A DNA stretch of 64,000 nt. Source: Phaeobacter sp. B1627. Lineage in GTDB: Bacteria; Pseudomonadota; Alphaproteobacteria; Rhodobacterales; Rhodobacteraceae. Each line of letters starts with the position of its first letter. The stretch's first letter is position 1. The position numbers and the translations under genes were made by a program. The notes beneath the pieces were generated by a model. The model worked only from the letters and a program-made list of their open reading frames with translations, made no database searches and was not told the origin of the DNA. This document shows positions 1 through 8,857 of the stretch, one piece after another. The stretch spans positions 62,001 through 126,000 of the forward strand of contig NZ_VCNK01000006.1 in the NCBI RefSeq assembly GCF_006265095.1, written 5' to 3'.

Positions 1-20
1 GCGGTGCGTATCAACGGGTA

Positions 21-43
21 GGGGAGGCCAGATCGGCCTTCCC
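21..43. other. Stem-loop beyond the mmsB stop
   Basis: A 9-bp stem (one G-U pair) with loop AGATC lies 72 bases beyond the mmsB stop codon. It has no clear U-tract on either strand, so it is at best a weak terminator. Nothing else is recognisable in bases 1-114; a plus-strand reading ends at a TAG at 19-21 and could be the tail of a gene outside the window, but seven codons are too few to judge. Confidence 0.3.
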
Positions 44-114
44 GCACGCGGCGGCGGGCCGATCTGCGCAGGCGCAGCGGATGTCCGGATCAGTGTGCGG
101 TCCGAACGCTCGGG

Positions 115-987
115 TCAGTCGCGACCGCGGTGTTCAAACCGGGGCAGCATGGCCGAGAAGTCCTTGCCCAGCCCGTCCTCCTTTTCGACAAACTGCGTAT
201 AGAGCGCCTCGGCGAGCTTGCCCATCGGGGTGTCGGCATCGGCGCTGCCTGCGGCCTGTTGCGACAGGCGCAGGTCCTTCAGCATCAGTTCCGCCGCAAA
301 ACCGGGCTGGTAGCCGTTGTCGGCGGGCGATTGGGGGCCAACACCGGGGGCCGGACAATAGGCATTCATCGACCAGCTGTAGCCGGAGGAGGTGGACACC
401 ACATCGAACATGCGGTCCCGGTCCAGGCCGAGCTTGTCGGCAAGGGCGAAGGCCTCGCAGGTGGCAATCATGGTGACGCCAAGGATCATGTTGTTGCAGA
501 TCTTGGCCGCCTGACCGGCGCCGGAGGCCCCGCAATGCACAGCTTTTTGGCCCATGACCTCAAACAGCGGGGCAGCCATGGCAAAAGCCGCCTTTGACCC
601 GCCCGCCATGAAGGTGAGCGTTCCGGCAGACGCCCCGCCGATCCCGCCCGAGACCGGCGCATCGACCGCAAGCAGGCCCGCCTTGTCGGCCTGTGATGCC
701 ACGGCGCGGGCGCTGTCCACATCAACCGTCGAACAGTCGACAAAGGCCGCGCCGCGGGTCATGGCGGGGATGATCTCATTGGCGACATGGCGCAGGATCG
801 GCCCGTTTGGCAACATGGTGATCACCACCTGTGCCTGGGTCGCGGCCTCGGCGGCAGAGGAGGCCATGGTGACGCCTTCGACCGAGACCTCCGCCATGTC
901 AAAACCCGTCACCTCATGGCCGGCCCTGACGAGATTGGCGGCCATTGGCGCCCCCATGTTCCCCAGCCCGATAAATCCGATTTTCAT
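115..987 (-). CDS. mmsB: 3-hydroxyisobutyrate dehydrogenase
   Basis: Oxidises 3-hydroxyisobutyrate to methylmalonate semialdehyde with NAD+ in valine breakdown. The 290-residue protein opens with the Rossmann motif GLGNMG (residues 7-12), has the substrate-binding PVSGG motif near 111 and the GQAAKICNN segment whose lysine (about 162) is the catalytic base of the beta-hydroxyacid dehydrogenase family. The start at 987 puts the GAGGAGGAGTGAG Shine-Dalgarno region over the end of the upstream hydrolase gene (stop at 992-994), so the two are translationally close and co-transcribed. It is the last gene of a run with the acyl-CoA dehydrogenase and the CoA hydrolase, giving consecutive pathway steps. 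Family and length match; the exact substrate is inferred from context. Confidence 0.93.
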   Translation of the reverse strand: MKIGFIGLGNMGAPMAANLVRAGHEVTGFDMAEVSVEGVTMASSAAEAATQAQVVITMLPNGPILRHVANEIIPAMTRGAAFVDCSTVDVDSARAVASQADKAGLLAVDAPVSGGIGGASAGTLTFMAGGSKAAFAMAAPLFEVMGQKAVHCGASGAGQAAKICNNMILGVTMIATCEAFALADKLGLDRDRMFDVVSTSSGYSWSMNAYCPAPGVGPQSPADNGYQPGFAAELMLKDLRLSQQAAGSADADTPMGKLAEALYTQFVEKEDGLGKDFSAMLPRFEHRGRD

Positions 988-991
988 TTGC

Positions 992-2035
992 TCACTCCTC
1001 CTCCTCAAAGGTCAGCGCATCGGCACCCAGAGGCATCAGCATCTGACTGACGGCGACACCCGGCACGGACCCGTCCGCATATTGCCACTTTGGCGATTTG
1101 TCCTTGTCGATGATCAATGCACGCACCCCCTCCAGCAGATCTCCATGTTCCATCGCGCGCCAGGTGAACCGGTATTCCAGCTCCAGAGCCGCGCGCATCG
1201 TGGCGGTGGTGGAGCGCAGCCGGTGTATCATCTCGACCGTGGCTGCGACCGACAGGGGAGCGCCACGGGAGAGGGAGGCCAGGCACTGTTCCGCAAAATC
1301 ATCGCCGCGTTGCTGCAACACCGTCAGGATATCCCCGGCGGTCTCGCCTGCGAAACAGGCGTCAATGTCCGTTTGCAGGGCGGCGAGGGGGCTTTCGGGC
1401 GGCGGCGTGGCGGCCTCGGCGAGGATCGCGAGATCCGCGGTGCGTGCCAGCGTGGCGATCAGCTCCGGCCAGAGCGCTTCGGGTATGAAATGGTCCGCAA
1501 AGCCTGCGAAAACCGCATCTCCCGGCCCCATCCGATAGCCCGTCGTGCCGAGATACTCGCCAAGCCGGCCCGGCGCCAGCGCCAGCAGAAGCGATCCGCC
1601 CACGTCCGGAACCAGACCGATGCCACATTCCGGCATCGAAATCCGGCTGCTGTCGCCAACGATACGATGGGTGCCGTGACAGCCGATGCCGACGCCGCCC
1701 CCCATGGTGAACCCCTGCAGGAAGCTGACAACGGGTTTCGGGTATTCGAAAATCCGCGCATTCATACGGTATTCGTCGCGCCAGAACCGCCGCCCGTAGG
1801 CAAAGTCCCCCTTGCGTCCGGTGTCATAGAGTTCGGCAATATCGCCCCCGGCGCAGAAGGCCTTTGGCCCCGCCGCATCCAGGATCACCACCGCGACGGC
1901 CTCCGTGTCGGCCCAGTCCTTCAGCGCCCTGTCGATGGCCAGACACATGTCATAGCTGAGCGCGTTCAGCGCCTTTTCCCGCGTCAGCGTGATCCGCCCT
2001 GCGCGACCTTCGATGCGGATGTGAATATCTGTCAT
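992..2035 (-). CDS. 3-hydroxyisobutyryl-CoA hydrolase (crotonase fold)
   Basis: Probably hydrolyses 3-hydroxyisobutyryl-CoA to free 3-hydroxyisobutyrate in valine catabolism. The 347-residue protein has the crotonase oxyanion-hole segments FCAGGDI (about 60-66) and GGGVGIGCHG, and the MPECGIGLVPDVGG stretch with the acidic residues typical of the HIBCH branch. Its length fits HIBCH (about 350) rather than simple enoyl-CoA hydratases (about 260). Start MTDIHIRIEG was chosen over an upstream in-frame extension. It lies between the acyl-CoA dehydrogenase (16 bases upstream) and mmsB, which supports the hydrolase assignment; an enoyl-CoA hydratase/isomerase role is the alternative. Confidence 0.87.
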   Translation of the reverse strand: MTDIHIRIEGRAGRITLTREKALNALSYDMCLAIDRALKDWADTEAVAVVILDAAGPKAFCAGGDIAELYDTGRKGDFAYGRRFWRDEYRMNARIFEYPKPVVSFLQGFTMGGGVGIGCHGTHRIVGDSSRISMPECGIGLVPDVGGSLLLALAPGRLGEYLGTTGYRMGPGDAVFAGFADHFIPEALWPELIATLARTADLAILAEAATPPPESPLAALQTDIDACFAGETAGDILTVLQQRGDDFAEQCLASLSRGAPLSVAATVEMIHRLRSTTATMRAALELEYRFTWRAMEHGDLLEGVRALIIDKDKSPKWQYADGSVPGVAVSQMLMPLGADALTFEEEE

Positions 2036-2051
2036 GGTCTGCGGCCTTCTG

Positions 2052-3197
2052 TCAGTGATGCTCCGCCAGCATATGGCGCGCAACGATCACGCGCATGATC
2101 TCATTTGTGCCTTCGAGGATCTGATGCACGCGCAGATCCCGAACCAGCTTTTCAATGCCGTAGTCCGCCAGATAGCCATAGCCGCCGTGCAGTTGCAGGC
2201 ATTGATCCACGACTTTGGAGCCGGTCTCGGTCACGAATTTCTTTGCCATGGCGCAGAATTTGGAGGCGTCCGGGCTGCCCTGATCGAGCTTCCATGCCGC
2301 CTGCCGCAGAAAGACGCGCGCGGCCTGCAGTTCGATTTCCATATCCGCGAGCCGGAATTGCAGGCCCTGAAACTGGTCGATCGACTTGCCGAAGGCCTTG
2401 CGCTCCGACATGTACTGCAGGGTCTGGCTCAGCCCGGCCTGCGCCGCGCCGAGAGAGCAGGATGCGATGTTCAGGCGCCCCCCGTCCAGCCCCTTCATCG
2501 CGTATTTGAACCCTTCGCCTTCCTGCCCGACGAGGTTGGCCGCGGGCACGGTGCAATCGTCGAACTGGACCTGCGCGGTCGGCTGGCTCTTCCAGCCCAT
2601 CTTGTCCTCCAGGCCCCCAAAGGACAGGCCGGGCGTGCCGTCCTCGACATAGAGGGTGGAGATCCCCTTGGGGCCCTGCGCGCCGGTGCGCACCATACAG
2701 ACATAGGCGTCGGAATATCCGCCACCAGAGATGAAGGCCTTGGTTCCGTTCAGGACATAGCCGTCAGTGCTGCGCTCTGCGCGGGTGCTGAGAGCCGCCG
2801 CATCAGAGCCGGAGCCGGGCTCGGTCAGGCAGTAGCTCAGCACGGTGTTGAGGCTCATGACGTCCTCCATCACCCGCGATTTGAGCTCGTCGCCTGCAAA
2901 CATGTCGAGCATCTTGGCACACATGTTGTGAATGGACAGGAAGGCGGCGACCGACGGGCAGGCCATCGACAGGGCCTCAAACACCAGTGTCGCATCCAGC
3001 CGCGACAGACCGGAGCCACCGGAGGCTTCGCTCACATAGAGGGAGCCGAATCCGAGCTCACCAACCTTGGGCCAGAGCGTCTTGGGGATTGTCCCCTCCG
3101 CCTCCCATTGACGGGCGAAGGGCGCGATATGCTCCTGTCCGAAGCCATAGGCCATGTCGAAAATGGCCGTCTGTTCTTCTGTCATTGCGAAGTCCAT
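2052..3197 (-). CDS. Acyl-CoA dehydrogenase, likely isobutyryl-CoA dehydrogenase
   Basis: FAD-dependent dehydrogenation of a short branched acyl-CoA, passing electrons to electron-transfer flavoprotein. The 381-residue protein carries the family signatures LTEPGSGSD in the middle domain, the QCLQLHGGYGY segment, and the C-terminal EGTNEIMR that surrounds the usual catalytic glutamate region. The start MDFAMTEEQ follows a strong GGGGAGGAG site. It is the first gene of a probable three-gene operon ending in mmsB, so isobutyryl-CoA is the likeliest substrate, but 2-methylbutyryl-CoA or other short chains cannot be excluded from sequence alone. Confidence 0.9.
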   Translation of the reverse strand: MDFAMTEEQTAIFDMAYGFGQEHIAPFARQWEAEGTIPKTLWPKVGELGFGSLYVSEASGGSGLSRLDATLVFEALSMACPSVAAFLSIHNMCAKMLDMFAGDELKSRVMEDVMSLNTVLSYCLTEPGSGSDAAALSTRAERSTDGYVLNGTKAFISGGGYSDAYVCMVRTGAQGPKGISTLYVEDGTPGLSFGGLEDKMGWKSQPTAQVQFDDCTVPAANLVGQEGEGFKYAMKGLDGGRLNIASCSLGAAQAGLSQTLQYMSERKAFGKSIDQFQGLQFRLADMEIELQAARVFLRQAAWKLDQGSPDASKFCAMAKKFVTETGSKVVDQCLQLHGGYGYLADYGIEKLVRDLRVHQILEGTNEIMRVIVARHMLAEHH

Positions 3198-3466
3198 GGG
3201 CTCTCCTCCCCTTGAGCTGCAAGAATTGAACGACTGTTTATTTAATACGCGGGACATCGGTGCGGCGCAAGGCGCGGATCTGCAAGATCGTCCTGCGTTC
3301 CTGCGCAGGCCGCAGTCATCACCGCAGGAGGCCGGACATTTATTTGCAACTTCTGCCTTGTTTTGAGGAGTTTTTTAAGAACTCCTTGCCACAACTTGGT
3401 GCAAATCGTGTGTCCTCTCCAGAAGGTGAGGGTGCAAATACCACCTTGAATAGGAGCGTGATCGCC

Positions 3467-5314
3467 GTGTCGCAGCCCGTCCAAAACAGCAAACTCGCCC
3501 TGACCCAGACGGGGAAACAGAAGTTTCCGGAATTCGAAGAATTTGCAAAGTCGATCCAGTCGCAGGAGCGGGCGCGGTTCGCCTATGACTTCAAGAATGA
3601 CCTGCGCAGCGGTATGGGCCGGGATGAAACCGACCGGAGCCGGGCGCTCAAACTCTTGGCGAAATCGCGAAAGCTTGTTCTGAAACACGACAACAAGCAG
3701 GCGGTGACCCTGTTGCGCAAGGCCATCGAGCTGGACCCCGACAATGGCGAATTGCATGCGCAGCTCGGCGATGTTCTGATCAAGGACATCGAGAACCTCG
3801 GCGTTGCCTTGTCGAGCTATATGAAAGCGATCAAGCTGGAGCCGACAAAGGGCAGTCACTACGCCTGTGTGGCGACGCTCCTGATGAAAATGAACAAGTT
3901 CGAGGAGGCGATCGAATACTTCGAAATTGCGGTGAAATTCGACCCCAAGAACCTGATTGCCCTGTCGCGGATGATGCACCTCAAAGCGCACCGGCTGCGG
4001 TGGAACGATTTCGACCGGATCCCCACCTACCTGAAGGTGTTCAACGACAAGAATGTTGTCTCCGATCCGTTTGCGTTCCTGTCCCTCTGTGACGATGGCG
4101 CATTCCAGCGGCTGCGGTCGGAATGTCTGATCCGGGCGAAATTCAGCAATCCCGTCAAGGCGCGCAAACCCACCGGGGTGCGGGCCGAGGGCCAGAAGAT
4201 CCGCATCGGCTATTTCTCGAACGACTTTTACAATCACGCGACGATGCACCTGATGGCGGGGCTGCTGGAGGCCCACGACCGCCAGAAGTTTGAGATCTAC
4301 CTCTATGACTACGGCTCCAAGGCAGACGACTTTGAACACAAGCGCGCCCGTCGCAACGCCGACAAATTCCAGGACGTGCGCGCCATGAGCACGGCCGAGC
4401 TGGTGGATCTTGCCCGCCGTGACGAGATCGATATCGCGGTCGACCTCAAGGGCTTTACCGAAGGCGGGCGGCTTGACATCTTCAATGACCGCATTGCGCC
4501 CGTACAAATCGCCTACCTCGGGTATCCGGGCACCACCGGTCTGAAATCCATGGACTATATGGTCGCTGACCGGGTCACGGTTCCGCCGCAGCTGCGCAAG
4601 CATTTCACGGAATCGATCCTGTATATGCCCAATTGCTACCAGCCCAATGACGACACCCGCTATATCGAAGAGCTCGACGATTGCCGGGCGGCCTATGGGT
4701 TGCCGGAAGATGGCTTTGTGTTTTCCTCCTTCAACAACCCCTACAAGGTGACGCCGCGCGAATATGATATCTGGATGAACCTTCTGAAGGAGGTCCCGGA
4801 CAGCGTCTTGTGGTTCTACGTGTCCAAAGCGGAAATCCGTGGCGTCATTCGCGCCGAAGCGGAAAAGCGCGGCGTCGATCCCGATCGGATCATTCCCACG
4901 GGGCGCATGACGCCGGAACGGCACCTTGCGCGTCTGAAATATGCGGATCTGTTCCTCGACACCTTCAATGTGAACGCGCATACCACAGCCAGCGATGCGC
5001 TCTGGTCCGGGCTGCCGATGGTGACCAAAACCGGAGAGCAATTTGCCGCGCGGGTCGCGGGTAGCATCCTGACGGCTGCCGGGCTGGACGATCTGGTGAC
5101 CCCTACCGAGAAGAAATACCACGATGTTGCGCTGCGGATTGCGCAGGATCCGGACTATCTCGCGGATATCAGGACCCGGCTGGCAGCGGCGCGGACCTCT
5201 GCGCCACTGTTTGATACCAAGGGCTACACCAGGGATTTTGAACGCCTGCTGGAAAAGGCATTTCAAAATTACCGCGACGGGCATGCACCGAAATCCATGG
5301 CCCTTTCTGCCTGA
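3467..5314 (+). CDS. TPR / O-GlcNAc transferase-like glycosyltransferase (GT41 type)
   Basis: Predicted soluble glycosyltransferase of the SPINDLY/OGT type, transferring a sugar from a nucleotide donor to an unknown, probably protein, acceptor. About 615 residues: three or so TPR units in the first third (for example KAIELDPDNGELHAQLGDV), then the catalytic region with GYFSNDFYNHA, YLGYPGTTGLKSMDY, NPYKVTPREYDIW and LFLDTFNVNAHTTASDALWSG, all hallmark motifs of the family. The GTG at 3467 is preferred because TAGGAG lies ten bases before it; a GTG at 3458 is nearly on top of that site. It sits alone, convergent with the L,D-transpeptidase and between valine-catabolism genes, so its context does not reveal the acceptor. 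Flagellin or a surface protein are possible targets by analogy only. Confidence 0.85.
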   Translation: MSQPVQNSKLALTQTGKQKFPEFEEFAKSIQSQERARFAYDFKNDLRSGMGRDETDRSRALKLLAKSRKLVLKHDNKQAVTLLRKAIELDPDNGELHAQLGDVLIKDIENLGVALSSYMKAIKLEPTKGSHYACVATLLMKMNKFEEAIEYFEIAVKFDPKNLIALSRMMHLKAHRLRWNDFDRIPTYLKVFNDKNVVSDPFAFLSLCDDGAFQRLRSECLIRAKFSNPVKARKPTGVRAEGQKIRIGYFSNDFYNHATMHLMAGLLEAHDRQKFEIYLYDYGSKADDFEHKRARRNADKFQDVRAMSTAELVDLARRDEIDIAVDLKGFTEGGRLDIFNDRIAPVQIAYLGYPGTTGLKSMDYMVADRVTVPPQLRKHFTESILYMPNCYQPNDDTRYIEELDDCRAAYGLPEDGFVFSSFNNPYKVTPREYDIWMNLLKEVPDSVLWFYVSKAEIRGVIRAEAEKRGVDPDRIIPTGRMTPERHLARLKYADLFLDTFNVNAHTTASDALWSGLPMVTKTGEQFAARVAGSILTAAGLDDLVTPTEKKYHDVALRIAQDPDYLADIRTRLAAARTSAPLFDTKGYTRDFERLLEKAFQNYRDGHAPKSMALSA

Positions 5315-5343
5315 GCGGACGGTTCAACGCTGCAATAGAAAAG

Positions 5344-5372
5344 ACCGCGCCCCGACAAAGGGCGCGGTTTGC
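5344..5372. terminator. Bidirectional Rho-independent terminator
   Basis: A perfect 9-bp stem (ACCGCGCCC with GGGCGCGGT) and a 7-base loop is followed by TTT on the plus strand and CTTTTC on the minus strand. It lies between the convergent glycosyltransferase and L,D-transpeptidase genes and could serve both. Confidence 0.75.
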
Positions 5373-5467
5373 GGTCTTCTCGCGTTTGCTCTCGTTCTAT
5401 GTGCTCTCGGCCCGCTGTCTCTCGTCGCGATCACTCTCGTCCCGGAGGAGGTCTGTGCGGACGCGGG

Positions 5468-6085
5468 TTACAGCAATCGCACCTGGGTGCCGACCTTGAC
5501 CATCGGATAGAGTTTTTCCACGTGTTGGTTATAGAGACCGATACATCCGGACGAGCTTTGCCGGCCGATTTTGCGGGTATCATGGGTGCCATGGACCAGA
5601 TAGGCGGGCCAATCCAGATACATCGCCCGGGTGCCAAGCGGGTTGCCGGCTGCGCCTCCCTCGATCCGCTGCGGAAGGCTGGGATCGCGCTCGCGCATGT
5701 TGGCCGTCGGGGTCCAGCTCGGATTTTCCGTCTTTCGGACAATTTCTGAATATCCGCGCCGGGTCAGCTCTTCGCTCATGGGCACAGATGAGGGGAAAAG
5801 CAAATAGGTCTGGCCGTCTTCGCCCCAGTAATGAAGCGCCCGGCTGCTGATATCGGCCAGCAGACAGCCCACGCCCAGCTGTTCGAAATGATCCTGCCAT
5901 TTCTGTTGCTGGAAGGACGAGACATTCCGCTGCACCGGGATCTGTTCGCGGATGGTTGGCTCATCCTGGGGGAAGGCATCGTTGGATTGCGCCCGCAAGA
6001 GAGTGGGCGTCGCGAGGCTGGCGGCGGCGCTGGCAATCAGCGCACGGCGGGAGATGGGCAAACGGGACTTGGTAAAACGGGACAT
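5468..6085 (-). CDS. L,D-transpeptidase (YkuD family), Tat-exported
   Basis: Periplasmic enzyme expected to form 3-3 peptidoglycan cross-links or attach proteins to the wall. The 205-residue precursor starts MSRFTKSRLP and has a twin-arginine-like signal (ISRRALIASAAASL, with a likely cut after LLRAQ near residue 33). The YkuD catalytic signature is present near the C-terminus: YLVHGTHDT followed by SSGCIGLYNQHV, with the catalytic cysteine in SSGC. No PG-binding or LysM domain is visible, so it is a minimal catalytic version common in Rhodobacteraceae. A longer in-frame upstream extension lacks signal-peptide character and was rejected. Confidence 0.88.
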   Translation of the reverse strand: MSRFTKSRLPISRRALIASAAASLATPTLLRAQSNDAFPQDEPTIREQIPVQRNVSSFQQQKWQDHFEQLGVGCLLADISSRALHYWGEDGQTYLLFPSSVPMSEELTRRGYSEIVRKTENPSWTPTANMRERDPSLPQRIEGGAAGNPLGTRAMYLDWPAYLVHGTHDTRKIGRQSSSGCIGLYNQHVEKLYPMVKVGTQVRLL

Positions 6086-6205
6086 GGGTCCGTCCTCATG
6101 TGGTTGGGCTCGATCTGTCGCAGACATTATGAAACTGGAGCCGCTCCCGCCAGAGGGGCGCCGGGTGACATTTGCGTGAACCCGCGAGATGCGGAGCCGC
6201 TGCCA

Positions 6206-6235
6206 CAAAAAAGGCCGCCCGGAGCGGGGCGGCCT
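6206..6235 (-). terminator. Terminator after mmsA
   Basis: Perfect 9-bp stem (AGGCCGCCC with GGGCGGCCT) followed on the minus strand by a run of T residues (plus-strand AAAAAA at 6207-6212). It lies 24 bases beyond the mmsA stop codon. Confidence 0.8.
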
Positions 6236-6258
6236 CAGAGGTCAAGGGGCTCCGGGGA

Positions 6259-7758
6259 TCAATCCATCGCCTTGAAGTTGAATTCGCCGCCTTCGCGGAT
6301 CCCCGACGGCCAGCGCGAGGTGATGGTCTTGGTCCGGGTGTAGAACTTGAACGCATCGGGTCCGTGCTGGTTCAGATCACCAAAGGCAGATTTTTTCCAG
6401 CCCCCGAAGGTGTGATAGGCGAGTGGCACCGGGATTGGCACGTTGATGCCGACCATGCCGATATTGATGCGATTGGCAAAGTCACGGGCGGTGTCGCCAT
6501 CGCGGGTGTAGATCGCGGTGCCATTGCCGTATTCGTGGTCCATCGCATAGCCCAACGCCTCTTCGTAGGTTTTGGCACGCACGGTGGAGAGGACCGGCCC
6601 AAAGATCTCCTTGGTGTAGATGTCCATATCGGTCGTCACATGGTCAAACAGATGCGCGCCGACAAAAAACCCGTCCTCATAGCCCTGCAGGTTGAAATCG
6701 CGGCCATCGACGACGAGTTTCGCGCCCTGATCCACCCCTGATTGTACCAGCCTCAGGATGTTTTCCTTGGCGGCGGCGGTCACCACTGGGCCATAGTCGA
6801 CATCGGCGCCGGCGGTATAGGGTCCGACCTTCAGCTTTTCGATGCGTGGCACCAGTTTTTCGATCAACCGATCAGCGGTTTCATCCCCCACCGGAACCGC
6901 GACCGAAATCGCCATGCAGCGTTCGCCTGCAGCGCCGTAGCCGGCACCGATCAGCGCATCTGCAGCCTGGTCGAGATCCGCGTCGGGCATGATGATCATG
7001 TGGTTCTTGGCACCGCCGAAACATTGCACGCGTTTGCCCTGGGCGCAGCCGGTGCCGTAGATATATTCGGCGATCGGAGTGGAGCCGACAAAGCCCACGG
7101 ATTGGATGATCGGATCAAAGAGGATCGCATCCACCGCTTCCTTGTCGCCATTCACAACCTGCAAAATACCCTTCGGCAGGCCTGCCTCTTCCAGCAGTTC
7201 CGCCAGCATCAGCGGCACAGAGGGATCACGCTCGGACGGCTTCAGAATGAACGCGTTGCCGCAGACAATCGCCGGCGCGAACATCCACATGGGGATCATC
7301 GCGGGAAAGTTGAAAGGGGTGATCCCGGCGGTGACGCCGAGCGCCTGGCGCATGGAATACATGTCAATGCCGGGGCCCGCGCTGTCGGTGAATTCCCCCT
7401 TCAGCATCTGCGGCGCGCCGATGCAATACTCAACCACTTCGAGGCCGCGCTGCACGTCGCCTTTGGCATCCGGCAGGGTCTTGCCATGTTCGCGGCTCAG
7501 TGCTTCGGCGAGCTTGTCCATGTCGCGGTTCAGAAGATCCACGAATTTCATCATCACCCGGGCGCGGCGCTGCGGGTTGACGGCGGCCCAGGCGGGCTGT
7601 GCGGCGGCGGCAACGGCAACGGCCTGTTCCATCTCGGATTTGGACGCCAGCGGGACCTTGGCCTGCACTTCACCGGTGGCGGGATTGAACACATCGGCAA
7701 AGCGGCCAGACGTGCCTTTGACGTGTTCTCCATTGATATAATGTGTGAGTTCCTGCAT
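6259..7758 (-). CDS. mmsA: Methylmalonate-semialdehyde dehydrogenase (CoA-acylating)
   Basis: Converts methylmalonate semialdehyde to propionyl-CoA with NAD+ and CoA, finishing valine catabolism; it may also take malonate semialdehyde. The 499-residue protein begins MQELTHYINGEHV and shows the ALDH landmarks: FNFPAMIPMWM substrate-pocket segment, the FVGSTPIAEYIY NAD-binding turn, and AAGERCMAIS with the catalytic cysteine at about 281. The sequence is typical of the MmsA/IolA branch. It is monocistronic here with its own terminator and is divergent from a LysR-type gene that is the obvious candidate regulator. Confidence 0.95.
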   Translation of the reverse strand: MQELTHYINGEHVKGTSGRFADVFNPATGEVQAKVPLASKSEMEQAVAVAAAAQPAWAAVNPQRRARVMMKFVDLLNRDMDKLAEALSREHGKTLPDAKGDVQRGLEVVEYCIGAPQMLKGEFTDSAGPGIDMYSMRQALGVTAGITPFNFPAMIPMWMFAPAIVCGNAFILKPSERDPSVPLMLAELLEEAGLPKGILQVVNGDKEAVDAILFDPIIQSVGFVGSTPIAEYIYGTGCAQGKRVQCFGGAKNHMIIMPDADLDQAADALIGAGYGAAGERCMAISVAVPVGDETADRLIEKLVPRIEKLKVGPYTAGADVDYGPVVTAAAKENILRLVQSGVDQGAKLVVDGRDFNLQGYEDGFFVGAHLFDHVTTDMDIYTKEIFGPVLSTVRAKTYEEALGYAMDHEYGNGTAIYTRDGDTARDFANRINIGMVGINVPIPVPLAYHTFGGWKKSAFGDLNQHGPDAFKFYTRTKTITSRWPSGIREGGEFNFKAMD

Positions 7759-7800
7759 CGGACATCCTCCAGCGGGTCAATTTCGCGCCTATCGTAGGCT

Positions 7801-7871
7801 TGCAAAAACGACGGGAAAAGGGGAAAGGTTTCAAACGGGTTTTGCAGGAACGCAAATGGTTAACGAGAACC
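7801..7871. promoter_or_regulatory. mmsA / LysR-gene divergent control region
   Basis: The 147-base gap between mmsA and the LysR gene contains an inverted pair TGCAAAA (7801-7807) and TTTTGCA (7840-7846), and a 14-base near-palindrome GGTTAACGAGAACC (7858-7871) with a central CG. The first fits a LysR-type site in a divergent promoter. The second resembles a LacI-family operator of the kind seen upstream of gap. These are pattern observations, not proven sites. Confidence 0.4.
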
Positions 7872-7905
7872 CGCTGGACTGAAACCAATCGGAGGATCCC
7901 GCAAG

Positions 7906-8802
7906 ATGGAACCCCAATGGGACGATATGAAGGTGTTTCTGGCCGTGGCGCGCGAAAGCAGCCTGTCTGGCGCCGGTCGTATCCTGAAGATGGATCCTGC
8001 CACGGTGGGCCGTCGGGTGGCCAGGTTCGAGACCGCGCTGAAGACCTCACTCTTTGTAAAATCCCCCCAGGGCTATGCGCTCAGCGCGGCCGGGGATCGG
8101 CTGCTGGCCCATGCCGAAGCCGCCGAGCTGGCCATGCGGGCAGGCGAGGAGGCGCTGACCGGGCCAAGTGACACCCTGTCAGGCCAGATCCGCATCGGCG
8201 CACCGGATGGCTGTGCGAATTACATCCTGCCGCAGGTCTGTTCTGCGATTTCACAGGACAACCCCGATCTGGACATCCAGATTGTCGCCTTGCCGCGGCT
8301 GATCAACCTGTCCCGCCGGGAGGCCGATATGGCGGTGACCGTCAGCGCGCCAACGGCCGGCAAGCTGTTGGTGCAGAAGATCACCGACTATCACCTGCAT
8401 CTGGCCGCTTCGCGCTATTATCTGCGGGATGTGCATCCGATTGAGACCCTCGAGAATCTGCGCGATCACAAGATCATCGGCTATATCCCGGACATGATCT
8501 TTGATCAGGAGCTGGACTATCTGAGCGACCTTGGCATCGAACGGGTGCAGCTTGCGTCGAATTCGGTCTCTGTGCAGATCAAGATGCTGGCCGAAGGCGG
8601 GGCTCTGGGCGTGGTGCATGACTTTGCCCTGCCAAGTCACCGGCCCCTGCGAAAGATCCTGAAGGAGGCCTTCAGCCTGACGCGGAGTTTTTATCTGGTG
8701 CGGCATCAGGGCGATCAGCGCAGCGAACGGCTGAACCGCTTTGCCGATGCCCTGTCAAAAGGAATTCGCGCGGAGGTTGAAAGGCTGGAAGGCTTGACTT
8801 GA
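7906..8802 (+). CDS. LysR-family transcriptional regulator (probable mmsA regulator)
   Basis: Predicted DNA-binding regulator of 298 residues: an N-terminal winged helix (MKVFLAVARESSLSGAGRIL, then ATVGRRVARFETAL as recognition helix, residues about 8-52) and a C-terminal LysR substrate-binding domain from about residue 90. It is transcribed away from mmsA across a 147-base gap, the usual LysR arrangement with its target, so control of methylmalonate-semialdehyde dehydrogenase is inferred. The effector is unknown. The start ATG at 7906 lies after GGAGGATCCCGCAAG. Confidence 0.88.
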   Translation: MEPQWDDMKVFLAVARESSLSGAGRILKMDPATVGRRVARFETALKTSLFVKSPQGYALSAAGDRLLAHAEAAELAMRAGEEALTGPSDTLSGQIRIGAPDGCANYILPQVCSAISQDNPDLDIQIVALPRLINLSRREADMAVTVSAPTAGKLLVQKITDYHLHLAASRYYLRDVHPIETLENLRDHKIIGYIPDMIFDQELDYLSDLGIERVQLASNSVSVQIKMLAEGGALGVVHDFALPSHRPLRKILKEAFSLTRSFYLVRHQGDQRSERLNRFADALSKGIRAEVERLEGLT

Positions 8803-8857
8803 AGCGATCTTGCGGCAACGCTTGGGAACGTGAAATTATATTTCGAGGGTGCGTAAA

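Noticed and set aside
3242-5284. 680-codon open frame on the minus strand
   Set aside because: Antisense to the TPR/glycosyltransferase gene, whose family motifs are unambiguous; the minus-strand protein has no recognisable domain.
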